Origin: a bacterium
GTDB taxonomy: Bacteria > Armatimonadota > UBA5829
NCBI GenBank assembly: GCA_021372295.1
Contig: JAJFUS010000053.1
Coordinates: 1 to 64,000, forward strand
Length of the DNA: 64,000 bases
Reading direction: 5' to 3'
Below are positions 28,515 through 38,065 of the stretch, piece by piece. Below the pieces are notes generated by a model. It searched no databases. It had not been told where the DNA came from and saw only the letters and a list, made by a program, of their open reading frames with translations. Position 1 is the stretch's first letter. Every line of letters begins with the position of its first letter. Both the position numbers and the translations under genes were made by a program.

Positions 28515-29612
28515 GTGGCTGTTGAACTAAAAAGCAGTGACAGGCTGCAAAAGTTAATAGAAGAGGGTAAGCGCAGCGGTGTTCTGACTTACGATCAGAT
28601 CAACGACGCCCTCAGCCACGAGGATCTCAACGCGGAGCAAGTCGATGACATCTTGCAGACCTTCGCGGACGAAGGAATTCGTGTTGTAGAGAAGGTCAAG
28701 GAGCCGCACGGCTTCGATGAGACCGATGAAGAAGAAGCCGGTACGAAAGAAGCCGAGGTAGACGTGTCTGAAATGGAAGGCATGCCTCTGGACGACTCCG
28801 TTCGGATGTGGCTGCGAGAGATCGGCAAGACTCCGCTCCTTACGATGGATGAGGAAATATCTCTTGCAAAGCGAATCGAGGCCGGCGACGAAGAAGCGAA
28901 AGCTGTCCTTACTGAGGCCAACCTCAGGCTGGTAGTCAGTATAGCCAAGAGATATTCCGGCCGTGGAATGAGCTTCCCGGATCTGATTCAGGAAGGCAAC
29001 ATCGGCCTGATCCGCGCGGTGGAGAAATTCGACTATCGCAAGGGTTACAAGTTCAGCACGTATGCTACGTGGTGGATCAGACAAGCTATAACTCGTGCCA
29101 TTGCGGACCAGGGCAGAACCATTAGAATCCCGGTACACATGGTCGAGACGATAAACCGGCTCATCAAGACCTCCAGCCAACTGCTGCAGGATCTTGGTAG
29201 AGAGCCGACTCTGGACGAGATCGCTCACGAAATGGGCATCCCGACTGACAGAGTAAGTGAGATTATTAGAATTGCGCCGGAGCCGCTGTCTCTGGAGACG
29301 CCAATCGGCGAGGAAGAGGACAGCCATCTGGCCGATTTTATAGAGGATCAGGAAGCGATATCACCTGCCGAGGCGGCATCGAATATGATCCTGCGCGAGA
29401 AGATCGAGGAGTCTTTGAACAAGCTGACCCCTCGCGAACGCGATGTGCTCAAGATGCGTTTCGGTCTGGATGATGGCTATTCGCGTACTTTGGAGGAAGT
29501 TGGAAGGCACTTCAAAGTTACGAGGGAGCGTATCCGTCAGATCGAGGCAAAGGCTCTTAAGAAGCTGCGGCATCCGAGCAGGAGCAAGAAGCTTCGAGAC
29601 TATCTTGAGTAA
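28515..29612 (+). CDS. rpoD: Primary RNA polymerase sigma factor
   Basis: 365 aa from a GTG at 28515, preceded by GGGGGA. Sigma-70 region 1.1-like sequence is at residues about 10-70. Region 2 shows [13 protein letters not shown], which includes the -10-recognising helix. Region 3 starts at [13 protein letters not shown] and region 4 at [13 protein letters not shown], with the -35 helix [10 protein letters not shown]. The protein ends in LRDYLE as primary sigmas often do. It follows dnaG on the same strand and ends at a strong terminator. Confidence 0.97.
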   Translation: MAVELKSSDRLQKLIEEGKRSGVLTYDQINDALSHEDLNAEQVDDILQTFADEGIRVVEKVKEPHGFDETDEEEAGTKEAEVDVSEMEGMPLDDSVRMWLREIGKTPLLTMDEEISLAKRIEAGDEEAKAVLTEANLRLVVSIAKRYSGRGMSFPDLIQEGNIGLIRAVEKFDYRKGYKFSTYATWWIRQAITRAIADQGRTIRIPVHMVETINRLIKTSSQLLQDLGREPTLDEIAHEMGIPTDRVSEIIRIAPEPLSLETPIGEEEDSHLADFIEDQEAISPAEAASNMILREKIEESLNKLTPRERDVLKMRFGLDDGYSRTLEEVGRHFKVTRERIRQIEAKALKKLRHPSRSKKLRDYLE

Positions 29613-29637
29613 ATGTTGAGCACTTAGTATTTAATTG

Positions 29638-29666
29638 CGGCCCGCCAAACCTGGCGGGCCGTTTTA
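29638..29666 (+). terminator. Rho-independent terminator after rpoD
   Basis: CGGCCCGCCA (29638-29647) pairs with TGGCGGGCCG (29652-29661), 10 bp with a 4-nt loop, followed directly by TTTTAT. It lies 25 nt past the rpoD stop. Confidence 0.9.
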
Positions 29667-29716
29667 TGTCGTAATGTGTAAGAGGTTTTTTACCGAGTAT
29701 GGCTGGGAGTGAACGC

Positions 29717-30898
29717 TTACCGAATTACGGACTGCGCACCTACGTTGTTTAGCTTCTTCATTGTGTCGTAGAAGCTGCCAAGCTGATTCTCATATTCTTC
29801 AAGGTGTGCCAGCATTGTGACTGCAAGCGTCTTGTCATCAGACCGGTTTGGTGTATTCGGAATAGAGTCCAGGCGAGACTTGAGCGACGGATGGGAATCG
29901 TATTTATCTTCGGGCTGGTTATATTTACGCTTGAAGTGCTCGTTGGCGAGATTAGTCAGTTTTGGCAGCACCATTCTGAATGCGGAATAGTGGCTTGTGA
30001 CTTGGTCATTCATCGCTTCTGAGACAATCCGATTTGCCGCGTCGTCCCAGAATGTGGCGCTCACCCCACATATCTTCATCAGCGACAGCTTGAACGCTCC
30101 GCCTCCCGCCGCAATTGCGGCGATAGTATCGGCTCGCTTCTCTCTTGCTCTGAAGATATGCATGTCGAGATAGTGGAATATTCGGAAGAACGTGGATATG
30201 ATAGCATGTGGAAGCAGCAGTGGAAGACTCTGGGAGAACGACTCGGACTGTTTGATTGATTCGGCAATCGATGCGCCGGCAGTGATCGTTCCCGCATAAA
30301 CCGGAAGCACAAAAGAGCTGTATACAGTATCACCACCAGTGAAATGCGCAAACTCATGCGCCAGAACAGCCGAAAATTCACTCTTGGTAAGCGCCGACAT
30401 TAGTGGCAGCCCCAGCGCCAGTATCCGTCCATTTGCGCGTCCATTGAGAACGTCGATCTTGCCGTGGGTCACATAGAACGTCGGTTCAGCGTGAATGAGG
30501 ATTGAGTTCGGAGGCAGAGACCCTACAGTGTTGCAGATGCTCGTTACAAACCTGCTGAGTTCCAGTTCACTGCTCACCGGGATGCGTACGGCAGGCTCAA
30601 ACCGCCGACTACGAACTAAAGATGCAACAATGCCTTTCAGCACGGCTATAAATCCAGTCAAAGCTCCGAACAATATCAGCCCCAATATGATTAGCAGCCT
30701 TATTGATAGGTAACCCGGCCGAGTTATCAATGCGTACATTGCGATTCCCAGTAAAGCGACAATGCCCAGCATTATCGCTGCTGACGCTAAAAGAAGCAGA
30801 TACATTCCAGGGACAAACAGCAGTGCCAGAAATATAAAAAATTGTGAAGGGGATGAGACTTTTTTGATTTCGGATTGGATCCAATTCGATTCAGACAT
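29717..30898 (-). CDS. Membrane-bound M48-family zinc metallopeptidase
   Basis: 393 aa. Two to four hydrophobic segments occupy residues about 15-115 (FFIFLALLFVPGMYLLLLAS, LIILGLILFGALTGF). The active-site helix is VLAHEFAHFTGGD, with HExxH, and the third zinc ligand Glu is likely in FRAREKRAD, both normal for M48 (HtpX/Ste24-like) peptidases. The catalytic domain faces the cytoplasm or periplasm depending on topology. Substrates would be membrane or envelope proteins. It is transcribed alone on the minus strand, next to a Ser/Thr-rich protein. Confidence 0.92.
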   Translation of the reverse strand: MSESNWIQSEIKKVSSPSQFFIFLALLFVPGMYLLLLASAAIMLGIVALLGIAMYALITRPGYLSIRLLIILGLILFGALTGFIAVLKGIVASLVRSRRFEPAVRIPVSSELELSRFVTSICNTVGSLPPNSILIHAEPTFYVTHGKIDVLNGRANGRILALGLPLMSALTKSEFSAVLAHEFAHFTGGDTVYSSFVLPVYAGTITAGASIAESIKQSESFSQSLPLLLPHAIISTFFRIFHYLDMHIFRAREKRADTIAAIAAGGGAFKLSLMKICGVSATFWDDAANRIVSEAMNDQVTSHYSAFRMVLPKLTNLANEHFKRKYNQPEDKYDSHPSLKSRLDSIPNTPNRSDDKTLAVTMLAHLEEYENQLGSFYDTMKKLNNVGAQSVIR

Positions 30899-30987
30899 GT
30901 GTGGGCTGATATCCTGTGCCTAAAAAAATCCAAACGTTGCCAGAACAGTTGGACTATAGCAGACTTTGAGGTGTAATGTCAACGTTG

Positions 30988-31539
30988 TTAGGTCGAAGTC
31001 TCTGAAGTGTCATCAGTGGACATATACGTTGCGCTGGCCATGCTGTAGGCGCTGCTGGCAGTGTTGTATAGAGTTTCGAGAAGGTTTGCCGCGCCGGATG
31101 AGCTATCGTCTGAGCCGGTGCTTAGGAGCACCGAGACAATGGAATCGTTGAGAGTGGTTCTGAGCGAATAGTTGGTGGTGGAATTGTCGTTTGAAGTCGA
31201 TTCCAAGTCGGATATATCGCCGCTTTCCGCCGCCTCGGCGAACTTGTTCGCGAGCGTCAGCAAGTTCCTGTTGCCGCTTGACTTGGCGTAAGAACTCAAT
31301 CCGCTGGCTATTTTGGTGCAGACGCTTTTGAACTCGTCGTTATTCGATTTCGACAGATCACTCAGGCTGCTATATATTGCGCCGCTGGTCGATATTTCCA
31401 GCGAATCGCTGATATCGCTGCTGCTATATACGGATTCAAGCGCCGAATTGGTGTCGGTGGAATCCGACGTGCTGCCGGTTGAACTAGTGTAGTACGACTG
31501 GATCAACGTATTTGCACCGGTTGCTGAAATGCTGCTCAT
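30988..31539 (-). CDS. Ser/Thr-rich small protein of unknown function
   Basis: 183 aa from the ATG at 31539 (AAAGGAG about 9 nt upstream); a longer frame to 31620 lacks such a site. There is no signal peptide. About one third of residues are Ser or Thr. The middle (SLEISTSGAIYSSLSDLSKS) and the helix FKSVCTKIASGLSSYAKSSG are followed by ANKFAEAAESGDISDLE. This pattern of an LxxSxxG strand, then a long FK...I...L helix and a TGDxSxL end, is known to me from short uncharacterised proteins of other bacteria. I do not know its function. Its location next to an M48 peptidase and a TolB-like secreted protein gives no clue. Confidence 0.7.
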   Translation of the reverse strand: MSSISATGANTLIQSYYTSSTGSTSDSTDTNSALESVYSSSDISDSLEISTSGAIYSSLSDLSKSNNDEFKSVCTKIASGLSSYAKSSGNRNLLTLANKFAEAAESGDISDLESTSNDNSTTNYSLRTTLNDSIVSVLLSTGSDDSSSGAANLLETLYNTASSAYSMASATYMSTDDTSETST

Positions 31540-31664
31540 AACCCCAACTCCTTTGAAAACAGCCGAGATCTGACGTCCATATCGGAATTCCACTTTCGCG
31601 TACACTGTGTTATGCCACAATATTCAAATATGGAACATACCAGGTTTTGGTTGGTATCGGGGCT

Positions 31665-33557
31665 CTAACTCTTGACCTCTATCTTGCCGTCAGCCACCAC
31701 TTCTACTTGACGCCCATTGTCGCGCGACACCTTGCAGATGCCTTCCACGCATGCCCAGCACCCGTTGGTTAGTTCGTCCGGTGGATCGAACGGGCAGATC
31801 ACATGAACGCCTTCATTGGTCGATCCATCACTAATCACGAACGAACAGCCGTTTCCGATGGTGAGACCGGAGACTTGTCCCCATATCTTGACCGGCAGCC
31901 ACACATTTGACGCTCCGGGCAGACTCGCTATAGAGCCGCCGAGAGATTTGTTGGCCATAGCTATCGGTCGAACTGTTGAAGTCTCATCTCTGATGGTCAC
32001 GCACGCGCTCCGCAGAATCGGACCGAAGAAGTCGTCGTCCTGGTTGTGCGATCCGGTGGCGATCACAATATCGCCAACAGCCGGCCTTGATTGATCCTCT
32101 GATGGTATTACTCTGACGGCCAACATACCTGAGTTTTGTTTCAAGTAGAACCCCATGTCTGGGCTGATGCCGGTCACAATTCCTTCAAACCCTAGGTAAA
32201 CGCCTGCTTCTGCGTTCAGAGTGTTGCTTGAGGCCGCCGGCACATAGATGCGCACGCAGTTCGATATGCCTGAGTAAGTCGCGTCGGCGTATCTGGCTCT
32301 GACCGCTATATAGTGGTGGCCGGCAGCGAGCCATTGAACGTCTGCCGACACTGTATCGCCCGGTTGGGCCGATGTTGTTAAGGTACAGATGGTGGTTGCC
32401 TGATCCCAATTGCCATTGTTGATCGGTTGAACATCCAACACTCGCGCTTCATACGAGACGGCAAGGTTGGAAGTTGTTCCGATAGCTGTCCATGCCAATG
32501 TTACGAGTGAGTCACTGATGAGTTTGGGTGTGAGATCGACTATACTCGACGGCGACTTTATGTTGGCTCCCCATAGGATCTCATAGTTGGTGGGTCCCGA
32601 GACGTACGTCACCAGATCATCGCATACTCGCAGGCGCGTCTGGTTGCCTGCCGAGGTGGTGACGACAAACTCCTCGCCTGTGCGCCAGTCATAGCCATAT
32701 ATGTCGATGCCGGTCGATGCAAGGTTCCGCGAGTCTTCCCAAAACACGGTGTCGCGGCCCGCCTCTGGACGCGGTTCGTCGACGGTTGTGTAAGCGATGG
32801 CGCGAGTCTCGCCGGTGGAGATGTTCTTTGCGATGATGTTCCACCCCGAACCGTTCCTTTCTGCCCACGCGACAATACTGCCGCACACCGAAGGTTCGTA
32901 TGCGTCACATTCTTCAATGAGAAACTCGCCGGAGCCATTGAAATAGTGACCGTAGATCCCCTTGAGTCCTGACGCATATTCGGATACATATACCATCAGG
33001 TCTCCGTCGTGCGCGAACTCACTTTTTTCGGAGTTGCTCATGCAGAACTCTTCGATTGCACCGCTGCTCACGTCGAGCTTATATAGATCGACCGGGGTGA
33101 CATTGCCTATGAGGTTGGCGCGGTATTCGCCGAAGATGCAGGTTGTGTTGGTCATTCCGCACCCGACCTGTTTCAGAACGCTGGATTTGGTGATGGAGTA
33201 GGCTTGATTGTCGACGTCATGTGTCATTAATCTGTCCAGACCGTCGACGCTATCGACGTACATCAGCCATTTTATCGCCGATCCGAGAGGAATCCAATCT
33301 CCTTCCAGGGCGTCCTTCAGGGATAGCCTGGTGGTTCCGGTATGAGTGCAGTAATAACAAGTGCGCCCGGCGGTGAGATCCTCCGTAACCATCAGCCATT
33401 TGCCGAAGCCCTGCCAGACCTGGACATTTTTCCTTTTTGTAAGTATGTTGTAAGGCGTTGATATAGACGATTCGACCGTGCATGACAGTAAAACAATCAG
33501 CAAAACAGTCGCGAAAACAGACGATATCTGCCCTCGCACGATATGAAATCTATTCAA
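31665..33557 (-). CDS. Secreted TolB-like beta-propeller protein with C-terminal OB-like pair
   Basis: 630 aa from a TTG at 33557, with AGGAGGA 7 nt upstream; longer in-frame starts lack a site. A signal sequence follows (VFATVLLIVLLSC). Residues about 40-330 contain repeated DLYKLDVSSGAIEEF- and DLMVYVSEYASGLKGIYGH-type blades of a TolB/WD40-like propeller, with a WAERN- and FWEDSR-type blade. An FN3-like domain is near 340-440 (VTLAWTAIG). The last about 180 residues form the duplicated OB-like module in diverged form: PIAMANKSLGG and ISDGS match the LGMxNK and IDDGS motifs of the two giant proteins, but the GER motif is lost. Binding rather than enzymatic function is inferred. Confidence 0.8.
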   Translation of the reverse strand: MNRFHIVRGQISSVFATVLLIVLLSCTVESSISTPYNILTKRKNVQVWQGFGKWLMVTEDLTAGRTCYYCTHTGTTRLSLKDALEGDWIPLGSAIKWLMYVDSVDGLDRLMTHDVDNQAYSITKSSVLKQVGCGMTNTTCIFGEYRANLIGNVTPVDLYKLDVSSGAIEEFCMSNSEKSEFAHDGDLMVYVSEYASGLKGIYGHYFNGSGEFLIEECDAYEPSVCGSIVAWAERNGSGWNIIAKNISTGETRAIAYTTVDEPRPEAGRDTVFWEDSRNLASTGIDIYGYDWRTGEEFVVTTSAGNQTRLRVCDDLVTYVSGPTNYEILWGANIKSPSSIVDLTPKLISDSLVTLAWTAIGTTSNLAVSYEARVLDVQPINNGNWDQATTICTLTTSAQPGDTVSADVQWLAAGHHYIAVRARYADATYSGISNCVRIYVPAASSNTLNAEAGVYLGFEGIVTGISPDMGFYLKQNSGMLAVRVIPSEDQSRPAVGDIVIATGSHNQDDDFFGPILRSACVTIRDETSTVRPIAMANKSLGGSIASLPGASNVWLPVKIWGQVSGLTIGNGCSFVISDGSTNEGVHVICPFDPPDELTNGCWACVEGICKVSRDNGRQVEVVADGKIEVKS

Positions 33558-33723
33558 AGTGTGTTCCTCCTGTCGAGTGGATGGATGTGATTTACCCATA
33601 AATCGTGAATAGCTCACTTTCTGAGACACATCATTCAAAATGCAGAATTTCACGCGAATGCGTGATTAGCAGAGTCATTGGTGGGTATTATAGTGCCAGC
33701 ACGCATGGGGAGGTGGGAAACAA

Positions 33724-33978
33724 ATGTCGATACGCACGGTGAAAGTCTGCGAGGAATGCGGGAGACAGACCACGGATGGTGAGAACTGGCTCGTAATGTC
33801 GAGTATCGAAATAAGGCAGGCGGGAACCCGCGAGGATGTGGTTTGTTCGCATATTGATCTGGATTTTTGTTCGCCAGGTTGTCTGCTGCGATATGTGTCG
33901 AGAGGATTAGAACAAGGGCATCAGGTCGGAAAGTGCGGCGATCTTCAAAAGCTGGAGGCGGCGGGGCGCGCAGCTTGA
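33724..33978 (+). CDS. Small Cys-rich, probably zinc-binding protein
   Basis: 84 aa. GGGGAGGTGG upstream of the ATG supports translation. CEECG near the N-terminus and CSHIDLDFCSPGCL in the middle give four to five Cys arranged like a zinc ribbon or treble clef. No known family was recognised. It ends 18 nt from the convergent rlmN stop. Confidence 0.65.
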   Translation: MSIRTVKVCEECGRQTTDGENWLVMSSIEIRQAGTREDVVCSHIDLDFCSPGCLLRYVSRGLEQGHQVGKCGDLQKLEAAGRAA

Positions 33979-33996
33979 TCGAACAAATACTTAGTC

Positions 33997-35013
33997 TTAC
34001 GCGAGGCGCTCGCTTCTTCGCAGTTGGCCGCATGCGCCGGAGATCGAGTGTCCTCGCTCCATTCTTTGCGTGACCTCGACCCCCTCTCGCTCCAGAACTT
34101 CCTTGAACGCCGCAACTACCTTACGTGAAGGTCTGGCGTAAGGCTTGCCGTGGACTTCGTTGTAAGGGATCAAATTGACGTGACAGAGTATCCCCTTCAG
34201 CAGCTTTGCCAGCTTGACGGCCTGCGTCGGGCTGTCATTTGTGCCGGCGATCAGCAGATACTCGAACGTGATCCGGCGCTTTGTGCGGTCGGCATAGTTT
34301 CTGCACGCCTGGATTAGATCACGTAAAGGAAATTTTGACGCCAGAGGAATCAGCTTTTGACGTAGCGCGTCATCGGGCGCGTGCAGAGAAATCGCCAGGG
34401 TAAGCTGCAAGTCCATCTCCGCGAGTTTGCCTATGGCCGGTGTGATGCCGACGGTCGAGATCGTAAGCCTGCGCATGGCAATCCCAACTTCCTCGTTCAG
34501 CAGGTGGATCGCTTTGAGCACATTTGGCATGTTCATGAGCGGCTCGCCCATGCCCATGAAGACTACGTGCGTCACACGCTTGCCCGAGTGCTCCTGGAGT
34601 GTGAGAACCTGATCGACAATCTCACCGGCGGTGAGGTTTCGCACCAAGCCCGACTCCGCCGTGGCGCAGAACGTACAACCCGCAGAGCACCCGATCTGGC
34701 TTGATACGCACACGCTTACCCTGTCCGGGTACGGCAGGAGGACGGTCTCGACAGTTTCGCCGTCACCGAGTTTCAGCAGATATTTGACAGTGCCGTCCGG
34801 CGATTTCGACTGCTTTACGATTTCCGCGCGAGTGATCGAGCTTGACTCGGCAAGCTCTTCGCGAAGCGCGCCAGGCAGGTTAGTCATTTCGGAGAAGTCC
34901 CGAGCGCCGCGCTTGTATAGCCAGTCGGCTATTTGCTTGCTCCTGAAAGAAGAATGGCCGAGCTGTTTGCAGAACGACTCAAGCTCGGCTCGATTACGTC
35001 CAAATAGTTCCAT
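33997..35013 (-). CDS. rlmN: Dual-specificity 23S rRNA/tRNA adenine-C2 methyltransferase
   Basis: 338 aa, the family size. It is a radical-SAM enzyme methylating A2503 of 23S rRNA and A37 of some tRNAs. CSAGCTFCATAESGL contains the CxxxCxxC iron-sulphur motif. GMGEPLMN, LAISLHA and the C-terminal SISGACGQL with the catalytic Cys are all present. It starts 6 nt after the hisI stop, so both probably share one mRNA. Confidence 0.97.
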   Translation of the reverse strand: MELFGRNRAELESFCKQLGHSSFRSKQIADWLYKRGARDFSEMTNLPGALREELAESSSITRAEIVKQSKSPDGTVKYLLKLGDGETVETVLLPYPDRVSVCVSSQIGCSAGCTFCATAESGLVRNLTAGEIVDQVLTLQEHSGKRVTHVVFMGMGEPLMNMPNVLKAIHLLNEEVGIAMRRLTISTVGITPAIGKLAEMDLQLTLAISLHAPDDALRQKLIPLASKFPLRDLIQACRNYADRTKRRITFEYLLIAGTNDSPTQAVKLAKLLKGILCHVNLIPYNEVHGKPYARPSRKVVAAFKEVLEREGVEVTQRMERGHSISGACGQLRRSERLA

Positions 35014-35019
35014 ATTGGA

Positions 35020-35391
35020 CTAATAGGACTCCATCAGTTTTTTGCTGATTACAGTCTCTCTGCCTTCGGAATCGACTTGCCTGAAAAAGCACGAGCGGTA
35101 TCCTTCGTGGCAGGCGGCTCCCTTTTGATCGACTTTTACCAGGATACAGTCTTTGTCGCAGTCGATGTATACGCTCTTCACGGCCTGGATGTTGCCGGAG
35201 GTCTCGCCTTTTATCCAAAACTTCTGCCGTGATCTGCTCCAGAAAGTAGTTCGGCCGGTGGTGAGGGTTGCCTGCACGGCTTCGCGGTTCATATACCCGA
35301 CCATCAGTACGTCGCCGTTGTCGTTGTCCTGCACGACGGCTGGCACCAGGCCGTTCGAGTCGTATTTCAGGCTGTCCAGAAATTCGTTCAT
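35020..35391 (-). CDS. hisI: Phosphoribosyl-AMP cyclohydrolase
   Basis: 123 aa. This is the third step of histidine synthesis, opening the adenine ring of PR-AMP. Family motifs are [24 protein letters not shown] and the zinc-binding [10 protein letters not shown] with [10 protein letters not shown]. It lacks a HisE domain, so the pyrophosphohydrolase step must be encoded elsewhere. It is followed directly by rlmN. HisA and a HisA-like protein lie at 55.9-57.4 kb, so histidine genes are dispersed. Confidence 0.96.
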   Translation of the reverse strand: MNEFLDSLKYDSNGLVPAVVQDNDNGDVLMVGYMNREAVQATLTTGRTTFWSRSRQKFWIKGETSGNIQAVKSVYIDCDKDCILVKVDQKGAACHEGYRSCFFRQVDSEGRETVISKKLMESY

Positions 35392-35525
35392 TTAATGGAG
35401 TTCTCCTTCTGACTCCCTTTGCCGAGGGAGTATCGTCCACACATATTTTACACGATTTTGGCCGTGTTGGGTAGGAGTGCAGGCGGGCGTTCGAGAATAC
35501 AGACTCTAGTGGAGGTGTATATCCG

Positions 35526-36614
35526 ATGCCTATTCTTTGGGGAAAGAAATATAAGAAGCAGGAACTGCTCGACAGAGTAGGGGACATATTTCAGATCGGC
35601 GGCGTGCGAAAAGTCATTCTTGCCGACGGCCCGCATCAGGGCGTTGAAGCGGTCGAGTTTCGTACTGGAAGCGGGTTCACGTTTTTTGCTGTTCCGGGAA
35701 GAGGGCTCGATATTACGATAGCCCAGCACAATGGCCGCTCTCTTTCATGGCGATCTGCAGCCGGTGAGATGACGCCTGCGCTGTACGAGGAACAGGGGAT
35801 AGGCTGGTTGAGATCGTTTCCGGGTGGATTGGTCGCGACCTGCGGATTGACATATTTGGGCGCTCCGTGCGAAGACATGGGCGAGAAGCTCGGTGCTCAC
35901 GGACGATACTCCAACACACCTGCGTCGAACGTTTACGTCGATGGCGAATGGGACGGCGATGACTATATAATGTGGGCGATGGGCAAGGTTCGGGAGTCGC
36001 GTCTTTTTGGAGAAAACATATTGCTTAAGCGCAGGGTGTCGGCTGTTTTGGGCGAGAACAAGTTTCAGATACACGATACGGTTACAAACGAAGGCCCTCG
36101 CAGAAGCCCGCACATGCTGCTCTACCATATAAACGGCGGGTTTCCCGCGGTGGATGAGGGTTCTCTATTCGTTTCACCGACGATGAACGCTGCTCCTCGT
36201 GACGCTGACGCAGAGGTCGACAAAGAGCACTTTTATCGAATGGACGCGCCGACAAATGGGTTTGCCGAGCGTTGTTACTACCATGATATGGCTGCCGACC
36301 TGGACGGTTGGGTTTACGCGGCGCTTATCAATAAGAACATGCCCGCCGGCGAGCAGTTCGGGTTCTACGTGAAGTATAACAAAAACGAGCTTCCGAAGTT
36401 CATTCAATGGAAGATGAACGGTACTCGGGAGTATGTTGTGGGAATGGAGCCTGCGAACTGTTTGGTGGAGGGGCGCGATAAGGATCGCCAGCGCGGCATT
36501 CTGCAGTTCCTCAAGCCCGGCGAGACGCGAGAATATCATTTGGAAATCGGAGTGCTCGCGAATGCCGACGATGTCGCTCAGTTTGAGGAGATCGTGGCGA
36601 AGATTAAAGGATAA
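35526..36614 (+). CDS. DUF4432 aldose-1-epimerase-like protein
   Basis: 362 aa. The ATG has GGAGGTG upstream. The protein is galactose-mutarotase-like: PGRGLDITIAQHNGRSLSW near residue 60, FPGGLVATCGLTYLGAPC, HMLLYHINGGFP, and FIQWKMNGTREYVVGMEPAN. These are the layout of the DUF4432 family of the mutarotase superfamily. It likely acts on a free or modified sugar in the cytoplasm; the exact reaction is unknown. It is divergent from hisI. Confidence 0.9.
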   Translation: MPILWGKKYKKQELLDRVGDIFQIGGVRKVILADGPHQGVEAVEFRTGSGFTFFAVPGRGLDITIAQHNGRSLSWRSAAGEMTPALYEEQGIGWLRSFPGGLVATCGLTYLGAPCEDMGEKLGAHGRYSNTPASNVYVDGEWDGDDYIMWAMGKVRESRLFGENILLKRRVSAVLGENKFQIHDTVTNEGPRRSPHMLLYHINGGFPAVDEGSLFVSPTMNAAPRDADAEVDKEHFYRMDAPTNGFAERCYYHDMAADLDGWVYAALINKNMPAGEQFGFYVKYNKNELPKFIQWKMNGTREYVVGMEPANCLVEGRDKDRQRGILQFLKPGETREYHLEIGVLANADDVAQFEEIVAKIKG

Positions 36615-36723
36615 AAGGACAGCGGTCATGCGCGGCGAATAATAATCTATATACTGGTAGTTTGATGTTGTTCACAGTTTTCAACTGCCAATTACCAGCT
36701 TCAAAATTCGGTTGGAGGCAAAA

Positions 36724-37623
36724 ATGGGGTTTGTATGGCTGGGTTTGATTCTGTTTGTGATTTCGTTTATGCTCAAACATTTCCACAAGGAGACTGGTGA
36801 TAATATCAATTTGAAACCTTGGGCGTGGTCGGCGCGAATACTTGCTGTGATAATGGTTGTAGGTGGCCTGCTTTCCGCGTCCATTGTGATCGTGCCGGCA
36901 GGATATCGCGGAGTTTTGTTGCGGTTCGGCGCGGTGCGAGGAATTCTGTCTGAGGGGATAAGCCTCATTATGCCTTATGTGAACTCGGTTGAGCTCATGG
37001 AGGTTCGCACTCAGAAGGAGTCCAGCGAAGCCACTGCAGCTTCAAAAGATCTGCAGATTGTGACAACATCCCTGGCATTGAATTTCCATATCGATCCATC
37101 TCGGGTAGGTGAGCTTTACAAGACTGTCGGCACTGACTATAAGGGCAGAATTATCGATCCGGCAGTGCAGGAGTCGATCAAAATGGTCACCGCGCAGTAC
37201 ACCGCTGAGGAATTGATTAAGAATCGGGCTGCTGTGAAGACCAGCGTTGAGCTGGACATCACGAAACGTCTCAACGCTTACGACGTGATCGTGGAGCCGT
37301 CAGGGTTGTCTATTACTAATTTCAACTTCTCAAGTGAGTTCAACGCTGCAATTGAGGCGAAACAAGTCGCTCAGCAGGAAGCTGAGAAGCAGAAATATAT
37401 CCTGCAAATGGCTGAGCTAGAACGCCAGACAGAGGTCACCAAAGCTAAAGGCGCTGCCGAGGCCGCCAAGTTGAATGCTCAGGCGCTTCAGGCGCAGGGC
37501 GGATCGAAAGTGCTTGCCCGCGAGTGGATAGAAAAATGGGATGGTCATGTCCCGACAGTTTCCGGCGGAGCGGGCAACGGCGTGATAATCGACATCAATT
37601 CTCTGCTGAAAAATTCTCAATGA
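36724..37623 (+). CDS. SPFH/Band 7 prohibitin-family membrane protein
   Basis: 299 aa. ATG 36724 is chosen because GGAGG lies 6 nt upstream; a longer TTG frame would start on that site. A short hydrophobic segment at the start and a second at about residues 35-60 (ILAVIMVVGGLLSASIVIV) anchor it. PAGYRGVLLRFGAV opens the SPFH domain. A long Ala/Glu/Gln-rich coiled coil follows (VAQQEAEKQKYILQMAELER). Prohibitins form ring-like membrane assemblies with chaperone or protease partners such as FtsH. No partner gene is nearby. Confidence 0.93.
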   Translation: MGFVWLGLILFVISFMLKHFHKETGDNINLKPWAWSARILAVIMVVGGLLSASIVIVPAGYRGVLLRFGAVRGILSEGISLIMPYVNSVELMEVRTQKESSEATAASKDLQIVTTSLALNFHIDPSRVGELYKTVGTDYKGRIIDPAVQESIKMVTAQYTAEELIKNRAAVKTSVELDITKRLNAYDVIVEPSGLSITNFNFSSEFNAAIEAKQVAQQEAEKQKYILQMAELERQTEVTKAKGAAEAAKLNAQALQAQGGSKVLAREWIEKWDGHVPTVSGGAGNGVIIDINSLLKNSQ

Positions 37624-37657
37624 GGCGACACAAAGTCCAGTATTGCCTGTTTTAAGA

Positions 37658-37687
37658 TTGACATATTCGGACGGAGAATGCTATACT
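37658..37687 (+). promoter_or_regulatory. Strong sigma-70-type promoter for the tRNA-Arg pair
   Basis: TTGACA (37658-37663), an 18-bp spacer and TATACT (37682-37687). It is followed about 48 nt later by tRNA-Arg(GCG). Both boxes are close to consensus. Confidence 0.75.
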
Positions 37688-37734
37688 TTGTTGGTTAGCA
37701 GGGGCGATAGGTCTCGGCTGACGTGAAGCAGCGT

Positions 37735-37810
37735 GCGCCCGTAGCTCAGGGGATAGAGCGAATGGTTGCGGACCATTAGGTCGGGGGTTCGATTCCCTTC
37801 GGGCGCACCA
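37735..37810 (+). tRNA. tRNA-Arg (anticodon GCG)
   Basis: 76 nt including encoded CCA. Acceptor GCGCCCG pairs with CGGGCGC. The anticodon stem AATGG/CCATT holds a loop TTGCGGA with GCG at 34-36, reading CGC/CGU. The T-arm has GGTTCGATTCC. It is first in a pair with tRNA-Arg(CCT) 5 nt downstream. Confidence 0.95.
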
Positions 37811-37815
37811 TATAC

Positions 37816-37891
37816 GGCCGATTAGCTCAATGGATAGAGCGCCGCCGTCCTAAGGCGGGCGTTGGGGGTTCGATTCCCTCATCGGCCACCA
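37816..37891 (+). tRNA. tRNA-Arg (anticodon CCT)
   Basis: 76 nt including encoded CCA. Acceptor GGCCGAT pairs with ATCGGCC. The anticodon loop is GTCCTAA with CCT at 34-36 between CCGCC and GGCGG, reading AGG. The T-arm has GGTTCGATTCC. Confidence 0.94.
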
Positions 37892-37920
37892 GGCAGATTG
37901 TCGTTTCTTGGGAAAGTCTT

Positions 37921-37960
37921 ATCGGAAGTGTGGGAAAAAGCTCCCGGCTTCCGATTTTTA
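37921..37960 (+). terminator. Terminator after the tRNA-Arg pair
   Basis: ATCGGAAG (37921-37928) pairs with CTTCCGAT (37948-37955), with further internal pairing, then TTTTTA. It separates the tRNA-Arg pair from tRNA-Ser, 15 nt further on. Confidence 0.75.
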
Positions 37961-37975
37961 GAATTTAAGAACTGT

Positions 37976-38063
37976 GGAGAGGTGGCTGAGTGGTCGAAAG
38001 CGACGGTCTCGAAAACCGTTACACCTCCGGGTGTCGTGGGTTCGAATCCCACCCTCTCCGCCA
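37976..38063 (+). tRNA. tRNA-Ser (anticodon CGA)
   Basis: 88 nt with a long variable arm, typical of class II tRNA-Ser, and encoded CCA. Acceptor GGAGAGG pairs with CCTCTCC. The anticodon stem ACGGT/ACCGT encloses CTCGAAA with CGA at 34-36, reading UCG. The SRP RNA begins only 2 nt later. Confidence 0.95.
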
Positions 38064-38065
38064 TA

